Shown: piece after piece, positions 26,485 to 36,001 of the stretch | How positions within the stretch are numbered: position 1 is the stretch's first letter | How the letters are laid out: every line of letters begins with the position of its first letter | Assembly (NCBI GenBank): GCA_045538935.1 | Contig: JAZQEI010000023.1 | Location: forward strand, 1-64,000 | Origin: RGIG3013 sp045538935 | Lineage (GTDB): Bacteria; Bacillota; Clostridia; Oscillospirales; Acutalibacteraceae | DNA: 64,000 nucleotides | Direction: 5' to 3' | The notes under the pieces: generated by a model | The model's database searches: none | What the model was told of the DNA's origin: nothing | The model's input: the letters and a program-made list of their open reading frames with translations, nothing else | Translations under genes and position numbers: made by a program

Positions 26485-26511
26485 ACGCAGGCTGTGTAAA
26501 ACAGTCTGCGT
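26485..26511 (+). promoter_or_regulatory. GC-rich hairpin in the rpsL leader
   Basis: Arms ACGCAGGCTGT (26485-26495) and ACAGTCTGCGT (26501-26511) form an 11-bp stem with one G-U pair and a GTAAA loop. No U-run follows. It stands out in an AT-rich leader, 31 nt before the start codon. Confidence 0.6.
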
Positions 26512-26542
26512 GAATATACATTTTATATTTAGGAGGTGTAAT

Positions 26543-26965
26543 ATGCCAACCTTTAACCAGTTAGTTCGCAGCGGAAGAGAAACTATTGAAAAGAAGGCTA
26601 AGGCTCCTGCTCTTTTAAAGGGTTATAACTCTATGAAGCGTCAGCCTACCGACCATGATTCTCCGCAAAAGCGCGGCGTTTGTACTGCTGTTAAAACTTC
26701 TACTCCTAAGAAGCCTAACTCGGCTCTTCGTAAGATTGCCAGAGTACGTCTTTCTAACGGTATTGAAGTATCAGCCTACATTCCCGGTATCGGACACAAC
26801 TTGCAGGAACACAGCGTTGTTCTGATTCGTGGCGGCCGTGTTAAGGACCTTCCTGGTGTGCGTTACCACATCGTAAGAGGTACTTTGGATACTCAAGGCG
26901 TTGCTAAGAGAATGCAAAGTCGTTCTAAGTACGGTGCAAAGCGCCCGAAGGCAGGTGCGAAATAA
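26543..26965 (+). CDS. rpsL: Ribosomal protein uS12
   Basis: This small-subunit protein of the decoding centre has 140 residues, close to the Bacillus length. The start at MPTFNQLVR follows AGGAGGT by 5 nt; an in-frame upstream start inside the leader is not used. The decoding loops TSTPKKPNSALRK and RGGRVKDLPGVRYH are wild type at the lysines and proline altered in streptomycin-resistant mutants, predicting sensitivity. The Asp in KDLPGV is the residue methylthiolated by RimO in some bacteria. First gene of the str-type block. Confidence 0.97.
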   Translation: MPTFNQLVRSGRETIEKKAKAPALLKGYNSMKRQPTDHDSPQKRGVCTAVKTSTPKKPNSALRKIARVRLSNGIEVSAYIPGIGHNLQEHSVVLIRGGRVKDLPGVRYHIVRGTLDTQGVAKRMQSRSKYGAKRPKAGAK

Positions 26966-27000
26966 GTAATCGGTTAGACGAATCTCTGCTGCAATTTAAC

Positions 27001-27034
27001 AAGCGGCGTTTATATATGTATATACGCTCTGCTT
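27001..27034 (+). promoter_or_regulatory. Hairpin in the rpsL-rpsG intercistronic region
   Basis: Arms AAGC..GCGT..TATA (27001-27014) and TATACGC..GCTT (27020-27034) form an interrupted stem. In E. coli, S7 represses its operon by binding the equivalent rpsL-rpsG spacer; an analogous role is possible here but not shown. Confidence 0.45.
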
Positions 27035-27101
27035 GGTGTTCACGGGAGTTTTGTCACACTCGAGTACCTATGATATCATAAATGTGAAGGAGGGAAGAGA
27101 A

Positions 27102-27572
27102 GTGCCAAGAAGAGGCTTTGTAGCAAAACGTGATGTTTTGCCGGATCCGCTCTATAATTCTAAAATTGTTACCCGTCTTATCAACAACGTAATGCTTGAC
27201 GGTAAGAAAGGTGTAGCCCAAAAGATTGTTTACGGTGCTTTTGAGATTATCGCTGAAAAAACCGGTAAAGAACCTTTAGAGGTGTTTGAGCAGGCAATGG
27301 AAAATGTAATGCCCCAGCTCGAAGTTAAGGCCGTTCGTAAGGGCGGTGCAACCTACCAGGTTCCTTTCGAGGTTCGCCCCGAAAGAAAGCAGACTTTAGG
27401 TCTACGTTGGTTAACAACTTATAGCCGTACACGTTCTGAAAAGACAATGAAGGAACGTTTAGCAGGCGAAATTATAGATGCAACCAATGGTATGGGTGGC
27501 GCAGCTAAGAAGCGCGATGACACTCATAAAATGGCAGAAGCTAATAAGGCATTCGCCCATTACAGATGGTAA
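27102..27572 (+). CDS. rpsG: Ribosomal protein uS7
   Basis: This 156-residue protein nucleates assembly of the 30S head and contacts E-site tRNA. The GTG at 27102 is the start: it follows AAGGAGGGA by 6 nt and gives the conserved N-terminus (M)PRRGFVAKRDVLPDPLYNS. A longer in-frame reading from 27033 only adds leader sequence. Core motifs LINNVMLDGKKGVAQ, VKAVRKGGATYQVP and the C-terminal KKRDDTHKMAEANKAFAHYR are intact. Co-transcribed with rpsL and fusA. Confidence 0.97.
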   Translation: MPRRGFVAKRDVLPDPLYNSKIVTRLINNVMLDGKKGVAQKIVYGAFEIIAEKTGKEPLEVFEQAMENVMPQLEVKAVRKGGATYQVPFEVRPERKQTLGLRWLTTYSRTRSEKTMKERLAGEIIDATNGMGGAAKKRDDTHKMAEANKAFAHYRW

Positions 27573-27637
27573 TTTTACCACTGAAAAATTAACGTATTTC
27601 GGCATATTTTTATATGCAATTAAATTAGGAGGACACT

Positions 27638-29719
27638 ATGCCAAGAAAGGTATCTCTTGAAATGACAAGAAATATTGGTATAATGGCCCACATTGACGCA
27701 GGTAAAACAACTACCACTGAGCGTATCCTTTTCTATACAGGTGTTAACCGTAAGATGGGCGAAACTCATGACGGCGCGTCTACCATGGACTGGATGGAGC
27801 AAGAGCAGGAGAGAGGTATTACCATTACTTCTGCTGCTACCACATGTTTTTGGAAGGATCATCGTATCAATATTATAGACACCCCCGGACACGTTGACTT
27901 CACAGTTGAAGTTCAGCGTTCTTTAAGAGTACTTGACGGTTCTGTTACAGTACTTTGTGCTAAGGGCGGTGTTGAGCCTCAGTCTGAAACCGTTTGGCGT
28001 CAGGCTGACGAGTATCGTGTACCCCGTATGATCTATGTAAATAAGATGGACATTATGGGTGCCGATTTCTATCATGTTCTTGACATGATAAAAGAACGTT
28101 TCCAGTGCAATGCTGTTCCGATTCAGTTACCTATAGGTGCTGAAGATACTTTTAAGGGTATTATCGATCTTATCGAGAATGAAGCTGAGGTTTATTATGA
28201 TGACCTCGGTAAAGATGTTCGCAAAGAACCCATTCCCGACGATATGAAGGAAATAGCAGAAAAGTATCGTACTGCTTTAATCGAGTCTATCGTTGAGCAG
28301 GACGAAGAACTTATGGAAAAATATTTTGAAGGTGAAGAGCCTACTGTAGAGCAAATGAAGAAGATTATCCGCAAGGCTACCATTGCAAACGAAATGGTAC
28401 CTGTTTGCTGCGGTACTTCTTATCGTAACAAGGGTGTACAACCCTTGCTAGATGCTATAGTTGATTTTATGCCCGCACCTACCGATGTTGAAGCTATTAA
28501 GGGTGTAAACCCCGATACTGAGGAAGAGGAAGTTCGTCATTCTACAGACAACGAACCCTTCGCAGCATTAGCATTCAAAATCGCTACCGACCCGTTTGTA
28601 GGTAAAATCTGCTTCTTCCGTGTTTATTCCGGTACTGTTGACGCAGGTGCTCCTGTATTCAACTCTGTTAAGGATAACAAGGAAAGAATGGGTCGTATCT
28701 TACAGATGCACGCAAACCACAGAGAAGACTTAGAAACTTGCTATGCCGGAGATATCGCTGCAGCAGTTGGTCTTAAGAATACCACCACGGGTGATACTCT
28801 TTGTGATGAAAAGCATCCTATAATACTTGAATCCATGAACTTCCCTGAGCCTGTTATTCGTGTTGCTATTGAACCGAAGACCAAGGCAGGTCAAGAGAAG
28901 ATGGGTATTGGACTTTCCAAGCTTGCAGAAGAAGACCCAACCTTCAAGTGCTATACTGATGAAGAAACAGGTCAGACAATTATTGCAGGTATGGGTGAGT
29001 TACACCTTGAAATTATCGTAGACCGTCTACTTCGCGAATTTAAGGTTGAAGCAAACGTTGGTGCACCCCAGGTTGCCTATAAAGAAAGTATTCGTAAAAA
29101 GGTTGACCAAGACACCAAGTATAAGCGTCAGTCCGGTGGTTCGGGTCAATACGGTCACGTTAAGATCATTGTTGAGCCTAACGAAACAGGCAAGGGTTAC
29201 GAGTTTATTAATGCTGTAACCGGCGGTTCTATTCCTAAGGAATTTATCGCTCCTGTTGATACAGGTATTCAAGGCGCATTACAGTCGGGCGTTCTTGCCG
29301 GATATCCCGTTGTTGACGTTAAGGTAACACTTTACGACGGTTCTTATCACGAAGTTGACTCGTCTGAAATGGCATTTAAGATTGCCGGTTCTATGGCATT
29401 CAAAGAAGCTTGCCGCAAGGCAGATGCAGTTTTACTCGAACCCATCATGAAGGTTACAGTTATTGTTCCTGAAGAGTATATGGGTGACGTTATCGGCGAC
29501 CTTAATGCTCGTCGTGGTGAAATTCAAGGCTTCGAAGATCGTTCCGGCGTTAAGCAGATCAATGCCCGTGTACCTCTTGGCGATATGTTTGGTTATGCAA
29601 CCGACCTTCGTTCTAAGACACAGGGTAGAGGTCAGTATGTAATGGAACCCGACGGTTATAAAGAGGTTCCGAAGAGCATTGCTGAAAAGATTATTTCTTC
29701 CAGAGCGAAGAACGACTAA
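27638..29719 (+). CDS. fusA: Elongation factor G
   Basis: This ribosomal translocase GTPase has 693 residues, the normal length for EF-G1. The G domain carries AHIDAGKTTTTERI (P-loop), GITITSAATT (switch I), DTPGHVDFT (G3) and NKMDIMG (G4). Domains II-V follow, with RQSGGSGQYGHV in domain IV and the C-terminal EYMGDVIGDLNARRGEIQGF segment. AGGAGG precedes the ATG. It lies between rpsG and tuf as in the classical str operon. Confidence 0.98.
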   Translation: MPRKVSLEMTRNIGIMAHIDAGKTTTTERILFYTGVNRKMGETHDGASTMDWMEQEQERGITITSAATTCFWKDHRINIIDTPGHVDFTVEVQRSLRVLDGSVTVLCAKGGVEPQSETVWRQADEYRVPRMIYVNKMDIMGADFYHVLDMIKERFQCNAVPIQLPIGAEDTFKGIIDLIENEAEVYYDDLGKDVRKEPIPDDMKEIAEKYRTALIESIVEQDEELMEKYFEGEEPTVEQMKKIIRKATIANEMVPVCCGTSYRNKGVQPLLDAIVDFMPAPTDVEAIKGVNPDTEEEEVRHSTDNEPFAALAFKIATDPFVGKICFFRVYSGTVDAGAPVFNSVKDNKERMGRILQMHANHREDLETCYAGDIAAAVGLKNTTTGDTLCDEKHPIILESMNFPEPVIRVAIEPKTKAGQEKMGIGLSKLAEEDPTFKCYTDEETGQTIIAGMGELHLEIIVDRLLREFKVEANVGAPQVAYKESIRKKVDQDTKYKRQSGGSGQYGHVKIIVEPNETGKGYEFINAVTGGSIPKEFIAPVDTGIQGALQSGVLAGYPVVDVKVTLYDGSYHEVDSSEMAFKIAGSMAFKEACRKADAVLLEPIMKVTVIVPEEYMGDVIGDLNARRGEIQGFEDRSGVKQINARVPLGDMFGYATDLRSKTQGRGQYVMEPDGYKEVPKSIAEKIISSRAKND

Positions 29720-29737
29720 TTATCAGTAATAAAACTC

Positions 29738-29766
29738 TTGATATTTTTAAAAATTTTTGGTATTAT
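29738..29766 (+). promoter_or_regulatory. Internal promoter of tuf
   Basis: TTGATA (29738-29743), 17-bp spacer, TATTAT (29761-29766) in the 104-nt fusA-tuf gap, allowing tuf to be expressed above the rest of the block. Confidence 0.7.
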
Positions 29767-29823
29767 AAAGGCATAAGCGTTAGCTTTAGACTTATTGATT
29801 TAAATTTAAGGAGGAAATTTCCA

Positions 29824-31026
29824 ATGGCAAAGGCAAAATTTGAACGTAGCAAGCCCCACGTTAACATTGGTACTATCGGCCACGTTGACCACGGTAAGAC
29901 TACATTAACAGCAGCTATCACTAAGTTCCTTTCTCTTAAGGGTCAGGCAGCATTCGAGGATTATGCAAACATCGATAAGGCTCCTGAAGAGAGAGAGCGT
30001 GGTATTACAATCAATACCGCACACGTTGAGTACGAAACAGACGCACGTCACTATGCACACGTTGACTGCCCCGGACACGCTGACTATGTTAAGAACATGA
30101 TCACCGGTGCTGCTCAGATGGACGGTGCTATCCTTGTTATCGCATCTACAGACGGTCCTATGGCTCAGACTAAGGAGCACTTACTCCTTGCTCGTCAGGT
30201 TGGCGTTCCCTACATTGTTGTTTTCATGAACAAGGTAGACCAAGTTGATGACGAAGAGCTTTTAGAGCTTGTTGAGATGGAAATCCGCGAGACTCTTGAT
30301 AAGTATGAGTTCCCCGGCGATGATACTCCTATCATTAAGGGTTCTGCTCTTAAGGCGCTTGAGAGTGCATCTAACGATCCTACAGCACCTGAGTATGCAC
30401 CTATCCAGGCTCTTATGGATGCTGTTGACTCTTACATTCCTACTCCTGACCGTAAGGCAGACCTTCCTTTCCTTATGCCTGTTGAAGACGTATTCACAAT
30501 TACAGGTCGTGGTACAGTTGCTACAGGTAGAGTTGAGCGTGGTCAGTTAAGAACTTCTGAAGAAGTTGAAATCATCGGTCTTACAGAAGAAAGAGCTAAG
30601 ACAGTTGTTACAGGTATCGAAATGTTCCGTAAGAACCTCGACTATGCAGAGGCTGGCGACAACATCGGTGCACTTTTACGTGGTGTTCAGCGTAACGAGA
30701 TTGAGCGTGGTCAGGTTCTTTGCAAACCCGGCTCTATCAATCCTTTAACAAAGTTCCACGGCCAAGTTTACGTTCTTAATAAAGAAGAAGGCGGCCGTCA
30801 TACACCTTTCTTTAACAACTATCGTCCTCAGTTCTACTTCAGAACAACCGACGTTACAGGTGTTATTACTCTTCCTGCAGGCACAGAGATGTGCATGCCT
30901 GGTGATAACGTAGAGATGGACGTTGAGCTCATCACTCCTATCGCTATTGAAGAAGGTCTTCGTTTCGCTATCCGCGAAGGTGGCCGTACAGTTGGTTCGG
31001 GCGTTGTTACCGCTATCAACGGCTAA
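29824..31026 (+). CDS. tuf: Elongation factor Tu
   Basis: This GTPase delivers aminoacyl-tRNA to the ribosome. It is 400 residues, the usual length. The G domain has GHVDHGKTTLTAAIT, RGITINTAHVEY, DCPGHADYVKNM and NKVD motifs; domains 2 and 3 contain GRGTVATGRVERG and the C-terminal REGGRTVGSGVV. AAGGAGG lies upstream. Only this copy is in the window. The neighbouring S10 ribosomal operon that often follows tuf is not here; a strong terminator and uvrB follow instead. Confidence 0.99.
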   Translation: MAKAKFERSKPHVNIGTIGHVDHGKTTLTAAITKFLSLKGQAAFEDYANIDKAPEERERGITINTAHVEYETDARHYAHVDCPGHADYVKNMITGAAQMDGAILVIASTDGPMAQTKEHLLLARQVGVPYIVVFMNKVDQVDDEELLELVEMEIRETLDKYEFPGDDTPIIKGSALKALESASNDPTAPEYAPIQALMDAVDSYIPTPDRKADLPFLMPVEDVFTITGRGTVATGRVERGQLRTSEEVEIIGLTEERAKTVVTGIEMFRKNLDYAEAGDNIGALLRGVQRNEIERGQVLCKPGSINPLTKFHGQVYVLNKEEGGRHTPFFNNYRPQFYFRTTDVTGVITLPAGTEMCMPGDNVEMDVELITPIAIEEGLRFAIREGGRTVGSGVVTAING

Positions 31027-31045
31027 TTTTAATTAGTTAAATTCA

Positions 31046-31076
31046 AACAACCACTGCTTTGCAGTGGTTGTTTTTT
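31046..31076 (+). terminator. Rho-independent terminator after tuf
   Basis: Arms AACAACCACTGC (31046-31057, approximate) and GCAGTGGTTGTT (31061-31072) with a T6 tail. Confidence 0.92.
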
Positions 31077-31157
31077 ATTTATAAAAATATATAATATTCT
31101 TTATTTTTAGAAAAATTTATGGTACAATAAAAGTGAATATACAAAAGGAGGGATTAC

Positions 31158-33119
31158 GTGAATAAGTTTGAGTTAGTATCGCCTTATAAACCAACCGGCG
31201 ACCAACCGCAGGCTATTGAAAAGCTGGCAGATGGCGTTAAAAGAGGCCTCAAAGAGCAGGTTTTGCTGGGCGTTACAGGTTCTGGTAAAACCTTTACTAT
31301 GGCTAATATTATTGCAAAAGCAAATAAACCCACTCTTGTTCTTGCTCACAATAAAACCCTCGCAGCACAGCTTTGCACCGAGTTTAAAGAATTTTTTCCC
31401 GAAAATGCTGTTGAATATTTTGTTTCCTATTACGATTATTATCAGCCTGAGGCATATATTCCCGGTACTGATACTTATATAGAAAAAGACTCTGCTATAA
31501 ATGACGAAATTGACAAACTCCGTCATTCTGCCACTTGCGCACTAAGTGAGCGCAGAGATGTTATCATTGTGGCATCGGTTTCGTGTATATATTCACTCGG
31601 TAGCCCTATTGACTACCGTAATATGATAATTTCTTTACGTCTTGGTACCGAATATGGCCGAGACAAGCTTATACGCCGCCTTGTAGATTTACAGTATGAG
31701 CGCAACGATATTAACTTTACCCGTAATAAGTTTAGGGTGCGCGGTGACGTTGTAGAAATTTACCCCGCATATTCGCATGATGATGCTATAAGGGTAGATT
31801 TTTTTGGTGATGAAATAGACAGCATTAGCAAAATAAACATAGTAACCGGTGAAGTTAAAGAGCAATTAAAGCATATAGCAATTTACCCTGCATCGCACTA
31901 CATTGTTCCGCCCGATAAAATGGACGAAGCTATAAAAGATATTGAATCTGAAATGGAGCAAAGGGTAAAGTTTTTTGAAGAAAACGGCAAGCTAATAGAG
32001 GCTCAGCGCATAAGACAGCGCACCGAGTACGATGTAGAAATGCTTCGCGAAATTGGCACCTGCAAAGGCGTTGAAAACTATTCAAGGGTATTATCTAGAA
32101 GACCCAAGGGTAGCACCCCGTTTACTCTTTTAGATTATTTCCCCGACGATTATTTGCTTTTTGTAGACGAATCACACGTTACACTCCCGCAGGTTAGAGG
32201 AATGTATGGCGGAGACAGAGCCCGAAAAGAAAATTTGGTTGAGTACGGCTTTAGACTGCCGTCTTGCTTTGATAACCGTCCTTTAAATTTCGATGAGTTT
32301 TACAGCCGAATAAATCAGGCAATATATGTTTCTGCAACCCCTGCCGCGCTAGAGCGTGATGTCGCAGCGCAAATTGTAGAGCAAATTATTCGTCCAACAG
32401 GACTTATCGACCCCAAGGTTATAGTTAAGCCAATTGACGGACAAATAGACGACCTTATAAGCCAAATAAATATTAGAACTGCCAAAAAAGAAAGAGTACT
32501 TATAACCACCCTAACAAAAAAAATGGCAGAAGATTTAACCGAATATTTGCAAAATGCAGCTATTAAGGTACGCTACATGCATCACGATATAGATACTATT
32601 GAGCGTATGGAAATAATACGTGATTTACGTCTTGGCGTGTTTGATGTTTTGGTAGGCATTAATCTTCTGCGCGAGGGCCTTGATATACCCGAGGTATCGT
32701 TAGTGGCTATTTTAGATGCCGATAAAGAAGGCTTTTTGCGCTCACAAACATCGCTCATACAAACCATAGGCCGTGCTGCACGTAACGCTGAAGGCGAGGT
32801 TATAATGTATGCCGATTCTGTAACCGATTCTATGGAGCGTGCAATAGTTGAAACCGAGCGCCGTCGCTCTATTCAACAACAGTACAATCTAGAGCACGGC
32901 ATTGTGCCCAAAACCATTGTTAAAGATGTTAGAGCTATTATAGACATGGGTGTGGCCGATAACTCAAAATCTAGCAAGAAACTTAGCTATAAAGAACGCG
33001 AGAAGCTTATTGCACAGCTTACTGAAGATATGAAAAATGCTGCTCAGCTTTTAGAATTCGAGCATGCAGCAAAACTAAGAGATAAAATAAAGAAGTTAAG
33101 AGATGAAATGAATGCCTAG
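31158..33119 (+). CDS. uvrB: Excinuclease ABC subunit B
   Basis: UvrB verifies DNA lesions in nucleotide excision repair and recruits UvrC. The 653-residue protein shows Walker A GVTGSGKT (39-46), the damage-probing beta-hairpin YYDYYQPEAYIP, DESH (Walker B), helicase motifs GINLLREGLDIPEVSLV and QTIGRAARN, and a C-terminal UVR domain (LTEDMKNAAQLLEFEHAAKL) that contacts UvrC. The GTG start follows AAAGGAGGGA. uvrA overlaps its stop by 8 nt. I see no LexA-type operator upstream; a TACAAT at 31123 may be the -10. Confidence 0.98.
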   Translation: MNKFELVSPYKPTGDQPQAIEKLADGVKRGLKEQVLLGVTGSGKTFTMANIIAKANKPTLVLAHNKTLAAQLCTEFKEFFPENAVEYFVSYYDYYQPEAYIPGTDTYIEKDSAINDEIDKLRHSATCALSERRDVIIVASVSCIYSLGSPIDYRNMIISLRLGTEYGRDKLIRRLVDLQYERNDINFTRNKFRVRGDVVEIYPAYSHDDAIRVDFFGDEIDSISKINIVTGEVKEQLKHIAIYPASHYIVPPDKMDEAIKDIESEMEQRVKFFEENGKLIEAQRIRQRTEYDVEMLREIGTCKGVENYSRVLSRRPKGSTPFTLLDYFPDDYLLFVDESHVTLPQVRGMYGGDRARKENLVEYGFRLPSCFDNRPLNFDEFYSRINQAIYVSATPAALERDVAAQIVEQIIRPTGLIDPKVIVKPIDGQIDDLISQINIRTAKKERVLITTLTKKMAEDLTEYLQNAAIKVRYMHHDIDTIERMEIIRDLRLGVFDVLVGINLLREGLDIPEVSLVAILDADKEGFLRSQTSLIQTIGRAARNAEGEVIMYADSVTDSMERAIVETERRRSIQQQYNLEHGIVPKTIVKDVRAIIDMGVADNSKSSKKLSYKEREKLIAQLTEDMKNAAQLLEFEHAAKLRDKIKKLRDEMNA

Positions 33120-35955
33120 CGAAAAAATAGTTATTAAGGGTGCAAGAGAGCACAATCTTAAAAATATAGACCTAGAAATCCCGCGCGATAAGCTTGTTGT
33201 TTTTACAGGCCTTTCTGGCTCGGGAAAATCTTCACTCGCCTTTGATACCATTTATGCCGAGGGTCAGCGCAGATATATAGAGTCGCTATCATCTTATGCC
33301 AGAATGTTTTTAGGCCAAATGGAAAAGCCCGATGTTGACAGCATTGAAGGGCTTTCTCCGGCTATATCTATAGACCAAAAAACCACCTCTAAAAACCCAA
33401 GGTCAACGGTTGGTACCGTAACCGAAATATACGACTATTTGCGTTTATTATATGCAAGGGCGGGTACTCCGCATTGTCCTATTTGCGGCAAGGAAATCTC
33501 ACAACAAACGGTAGACCAAATTGCCGATAAAATAATGCAGCTTGAATCAGGCACTAAAATTCAACTTTTAGCCCCTATGGTGCGTGGCCGTAAGGGTGAG
33601 CATCAAAAGGAATTTGAGTCAGCCAAAAAATCGGGATATGCAAGGGTAAGGGTAGACGGCATAATTTACGATTTGTCTGAGCAAATAAAGCTAGAGAAAA
33701 ATAAAAAACACAATATAGAAATTGTTGTTGACCGTTTAGTTGTAAAACAGGGTATAGAGAGCCGTTTAACCGACAGCATAGAAACCGCTACTAAGCTTTC
33801 GGGCGGACTACTTATTGTAGATGTTATTGATGGCGAAGAAATGACCTTTTCGCAAAACTATGCTTGCGATGAGCACTCGGTTAATATACCAGAGCTTACC
33901 CCTACAATGTTTTCGTTTAATAGTCCGTTTGGCGCATGTCCAACATGTACAGGTTTAGGCAAGTTTTTAAAAATCGACCCCGATTTGCTTGTGCCCGACA
34001 AAAATTTATCGTTAGCTCAGGGCGCAATTAAAGCACCTGGTTGGGGACAGCATTCTGCTAACACAGGCACCTTGCCAACCGTTGCTAAAATATATTTAAA
34101 GGGTCTTGCCGAGCATTATGGCTTTAGTATGAATACACCGTATAAAGATTTGCCGCCCAAGGTGCAAAATGTTATAATTTATGGCTCGGGTGACGAAATA
34201 ATACGTTTTCAGCGCTCTAAAGAGTGGGGTGGTGGCTATTTTACCACTGTTTTTGAGGGTGTTGCAAATAATTTGGAACGCAGACACAACGAAACCTCAA
34301 GTGATTATTCTAAGGGTGAAATCGAGCAGCTTATGCGTGAGTGCGACTGTCCTGACTGTAAGGGCTCAAGGCTTAAACCCGAATTTTTAGCCGTAACTAT
34401 TGGTGGCAAAAATATAAACGAACTATGCGAATTATCGGTAAACGATGAAATAGACTTTTTTGACGGTTTATCATTATCTGCCCGTAACGAACAAATAGCA
34501 AAGCCAATAATAAAAGAAATAAAAGCGCGTCTTAACTTTTTACAAAGCGTAGGACTTGATTATTTATCGCTATCACGTTCGGCCGGCACACTATCGGGTG
34601 GTGAGAGTCAGCGCATAAGACTTGCCACCCAAATTGGCTCATTTTTAATGGGTGTGCTTTATGTTTTAGACGAGCCAAGCATAGGACTTCACCAACGCGA
34701 TAACGAGAAGTTAATCGAAACCCTAAAAAAACTGCGTGATTTAGGTAATACCCTTATAGTTGTAGAGCATGATGAAGATACTATTCGCGCAGCCGACCAT
34801 GTAGTAGATATTGGTCCGGGAGCAGGTATTCATGGCGGTAATATTGTATTTTCGGGCAGCGTAGAGCAGCTTAAAAAATGCAAAGAATCTATAACCGCCG
34901 ATTATCTAACGGGCAGAAAGAAAATTGAAGTACCGCCACAAAGAAGAGAGGGCAACGGCAAGTTCTTAACAGTTAAAGGTGCCAGAGAAAACAACCTTAA
35001 AAACATTGATGTTACCATACCGCTAGGTAAATTTGTGGCAATAACGGGTGTGTCGGGCTCGGGCAAATCTTCGCTTGTTAATGATATTCTCTATAACCGT
35101 CTTGCTGTAGAACTTAATCGCGCAAAACGTTTCTGTGGAAAACATTCCGATATTGTAGGAATAGAAAATTTAGATAAGGTTATAGAAATAAGTCAGGCTC
35201 CAATAGGTAAAACTCCTCGCTCTAACCCCGCAACCTATACAGGCGTTTTTGACGAAATAAGAGCGCTTTTTGCATCCACCAAAGACGCCAAAGCTAAGGG
35301 ATATACTGCCGGCAGATTCTCGTTTAACGTTAAGGGTGGCCGATGTGAAGCGTGCCAGGGTGACGGTATTATTAAAATAGAAATGCATTTCTTGCCCGAT
35401 ATTTATGTGCCTTGCGAGGTTTGTAACGGTGCTAGGTATAATAAAGAAACTCTAAATGTTAAATATAAAGATAAAAACATTTACGACGTTTTAAATATGA
35501 CTATAGAAGAAGCAATGTATTTCTTTGAAAGCATTCCTAAAATTCACCGAAAATTTAAAACTCTTTATGAGGTGGGCCTAGGTTATGTTAAGGTAGGTCA
35601 ACCTGCCACAACACTCTCTGGCGGTGAGGCACAGCGTGTAAAGCTTGCCACCGAGCTTTCTAAAAGGCCAACTGGTAGAACGATATATATTTTAGATGAG
35701 CCCACAACCGGACTCCATTCTGCCGATGTTCACAGACTTATAGAAGTATTGAACCGCCTTGTAGACACAGGCAATACCGTACTTGTAATAGAACATAATC
35801 TAGACGTTATAAAAACTGCCGATTATGTTATAGATTTAGGCCCAGAGGGTGGAAACCGAGGCGGTGAAATTGTAGCCCAAGGTACACCGGAAGAGGTAGT
35901 ACAGTGCAAAGAGTCTTACACTGGCAAATTCTTAAAGCCACTACTGGAAAAATAA
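33112..35955 (+). CDS. uvrA: Excinuclease ABC subunit A
   Basis: UvrA is the damage-recognition ATPase of nucleotide excision repair. The 947-residue protein has two ABC modules: Walker A GLSGSGKSS near residue 31 and GVSGSGKSS near 643, signatures LSGGESQRIRLA and LSGGEAQRVKLA, and Walker B VLDEPSIGLH and ILDEPTTGLH. Zinc modules are visible as CPICG (about 121), the CPTC/CDCPDC pairs, and CEAC-CEVC in the second half. The ATG lies inside the end of uvrB, so the two are translationally coupled. Confidence 0.98.
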   Translation: MPSEKIVIKGAREHNLKNIDLEIPRDKLVVFTGLSGSGKSSLAFDTIYAEGQRRYIESLSSYARMFLGQMEKPDVDSIEGLSPAISIDQKTTSKNPRSTVGTVTEIYDYLRLLYARAGTPHCPICGKEISQQTVDQIADKIMQLESGTKIQLLAPMVRGRKGEHQKEFESAKKSGYARVRVDGIIYDLSEQIKLEKNKKHNIEIVVDRLVVKQGIESRLTDSIETATKLSGGLLIVDVIDGEEMTFSQNYACDEHSVNIPELTPTMFSFNSPFGACPTCTGLGKFLKIDPDLLVPDKNLSLAQGAIKAPGWGQHSANTGTLPTVAKIYLKGLAEHYGFSMNTPYKDLPPKVQNVIIYGSGDEIIRFQRSKEWGGGYFTTVFEGVANNLERRHNETSSDYSKGEIEQLMRECDCPDCKGSRLKPEFLAVTIGGKNINELCELSVNDEIDFFDGLSLSARNEQIAKPIIKEIKARLNFLQSVGLDYLSLSRSAGTLSGGESQRIRLATQIGSFLMGVLYVLDEPSIGLHQRDNEKLIETLKKLRDLGNTLIVVEHDEDTIRAADHVVDIGPGAGIHGGNIVFSGSVEQLKKCKESITADYLTGRKKIEVPPQRREGNGKFLTVKGARENNLKNIDVTIPLGKFVAITGVSGSGKSSLVNDILYNRLAVELNRAKRFCGKHSDIVGIENLDKVIEISQAPIGKTPRSNPATYTGVFDEIRALFASTKDAKAKGYTAGRFSFNVKGGRCEACQGDGIIKIEMHFLPDIYVPCEVCNGARYNKETLNVKYKDKNIYDVLNMTIEEAMYFFESIPKIHRKFKTLYEVGLGYVKVGQPATTLSGGEAQRVKLATELSKRPTGRTIYILDEPTTGLHSADVHRLIEVLNRLVDTGNTVLVIEHNLDVIKTADYVIDLGPEGGNRGGEIVAQGTPEEVVQCKESYTGKFLKPLLEK

Positions 35956-35960
35956 ACACA

Positions 35961-35990
35961 AAAAAAGGAACGCATATGCGTTCCTTTTTA
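35961..35990. terminator. Terminator after uvrA, facing the 3D-protein gene
   Basis: A near-perfect palindrome (AAAAGGAACGCA / TGCGTTCCTTTT, about 35963-35987) with A and T runs on both sides. It can serve both converging genes. Confidence 0.9.
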
Positions 35991-36001
35991 TTTTAATTAA
36001 A

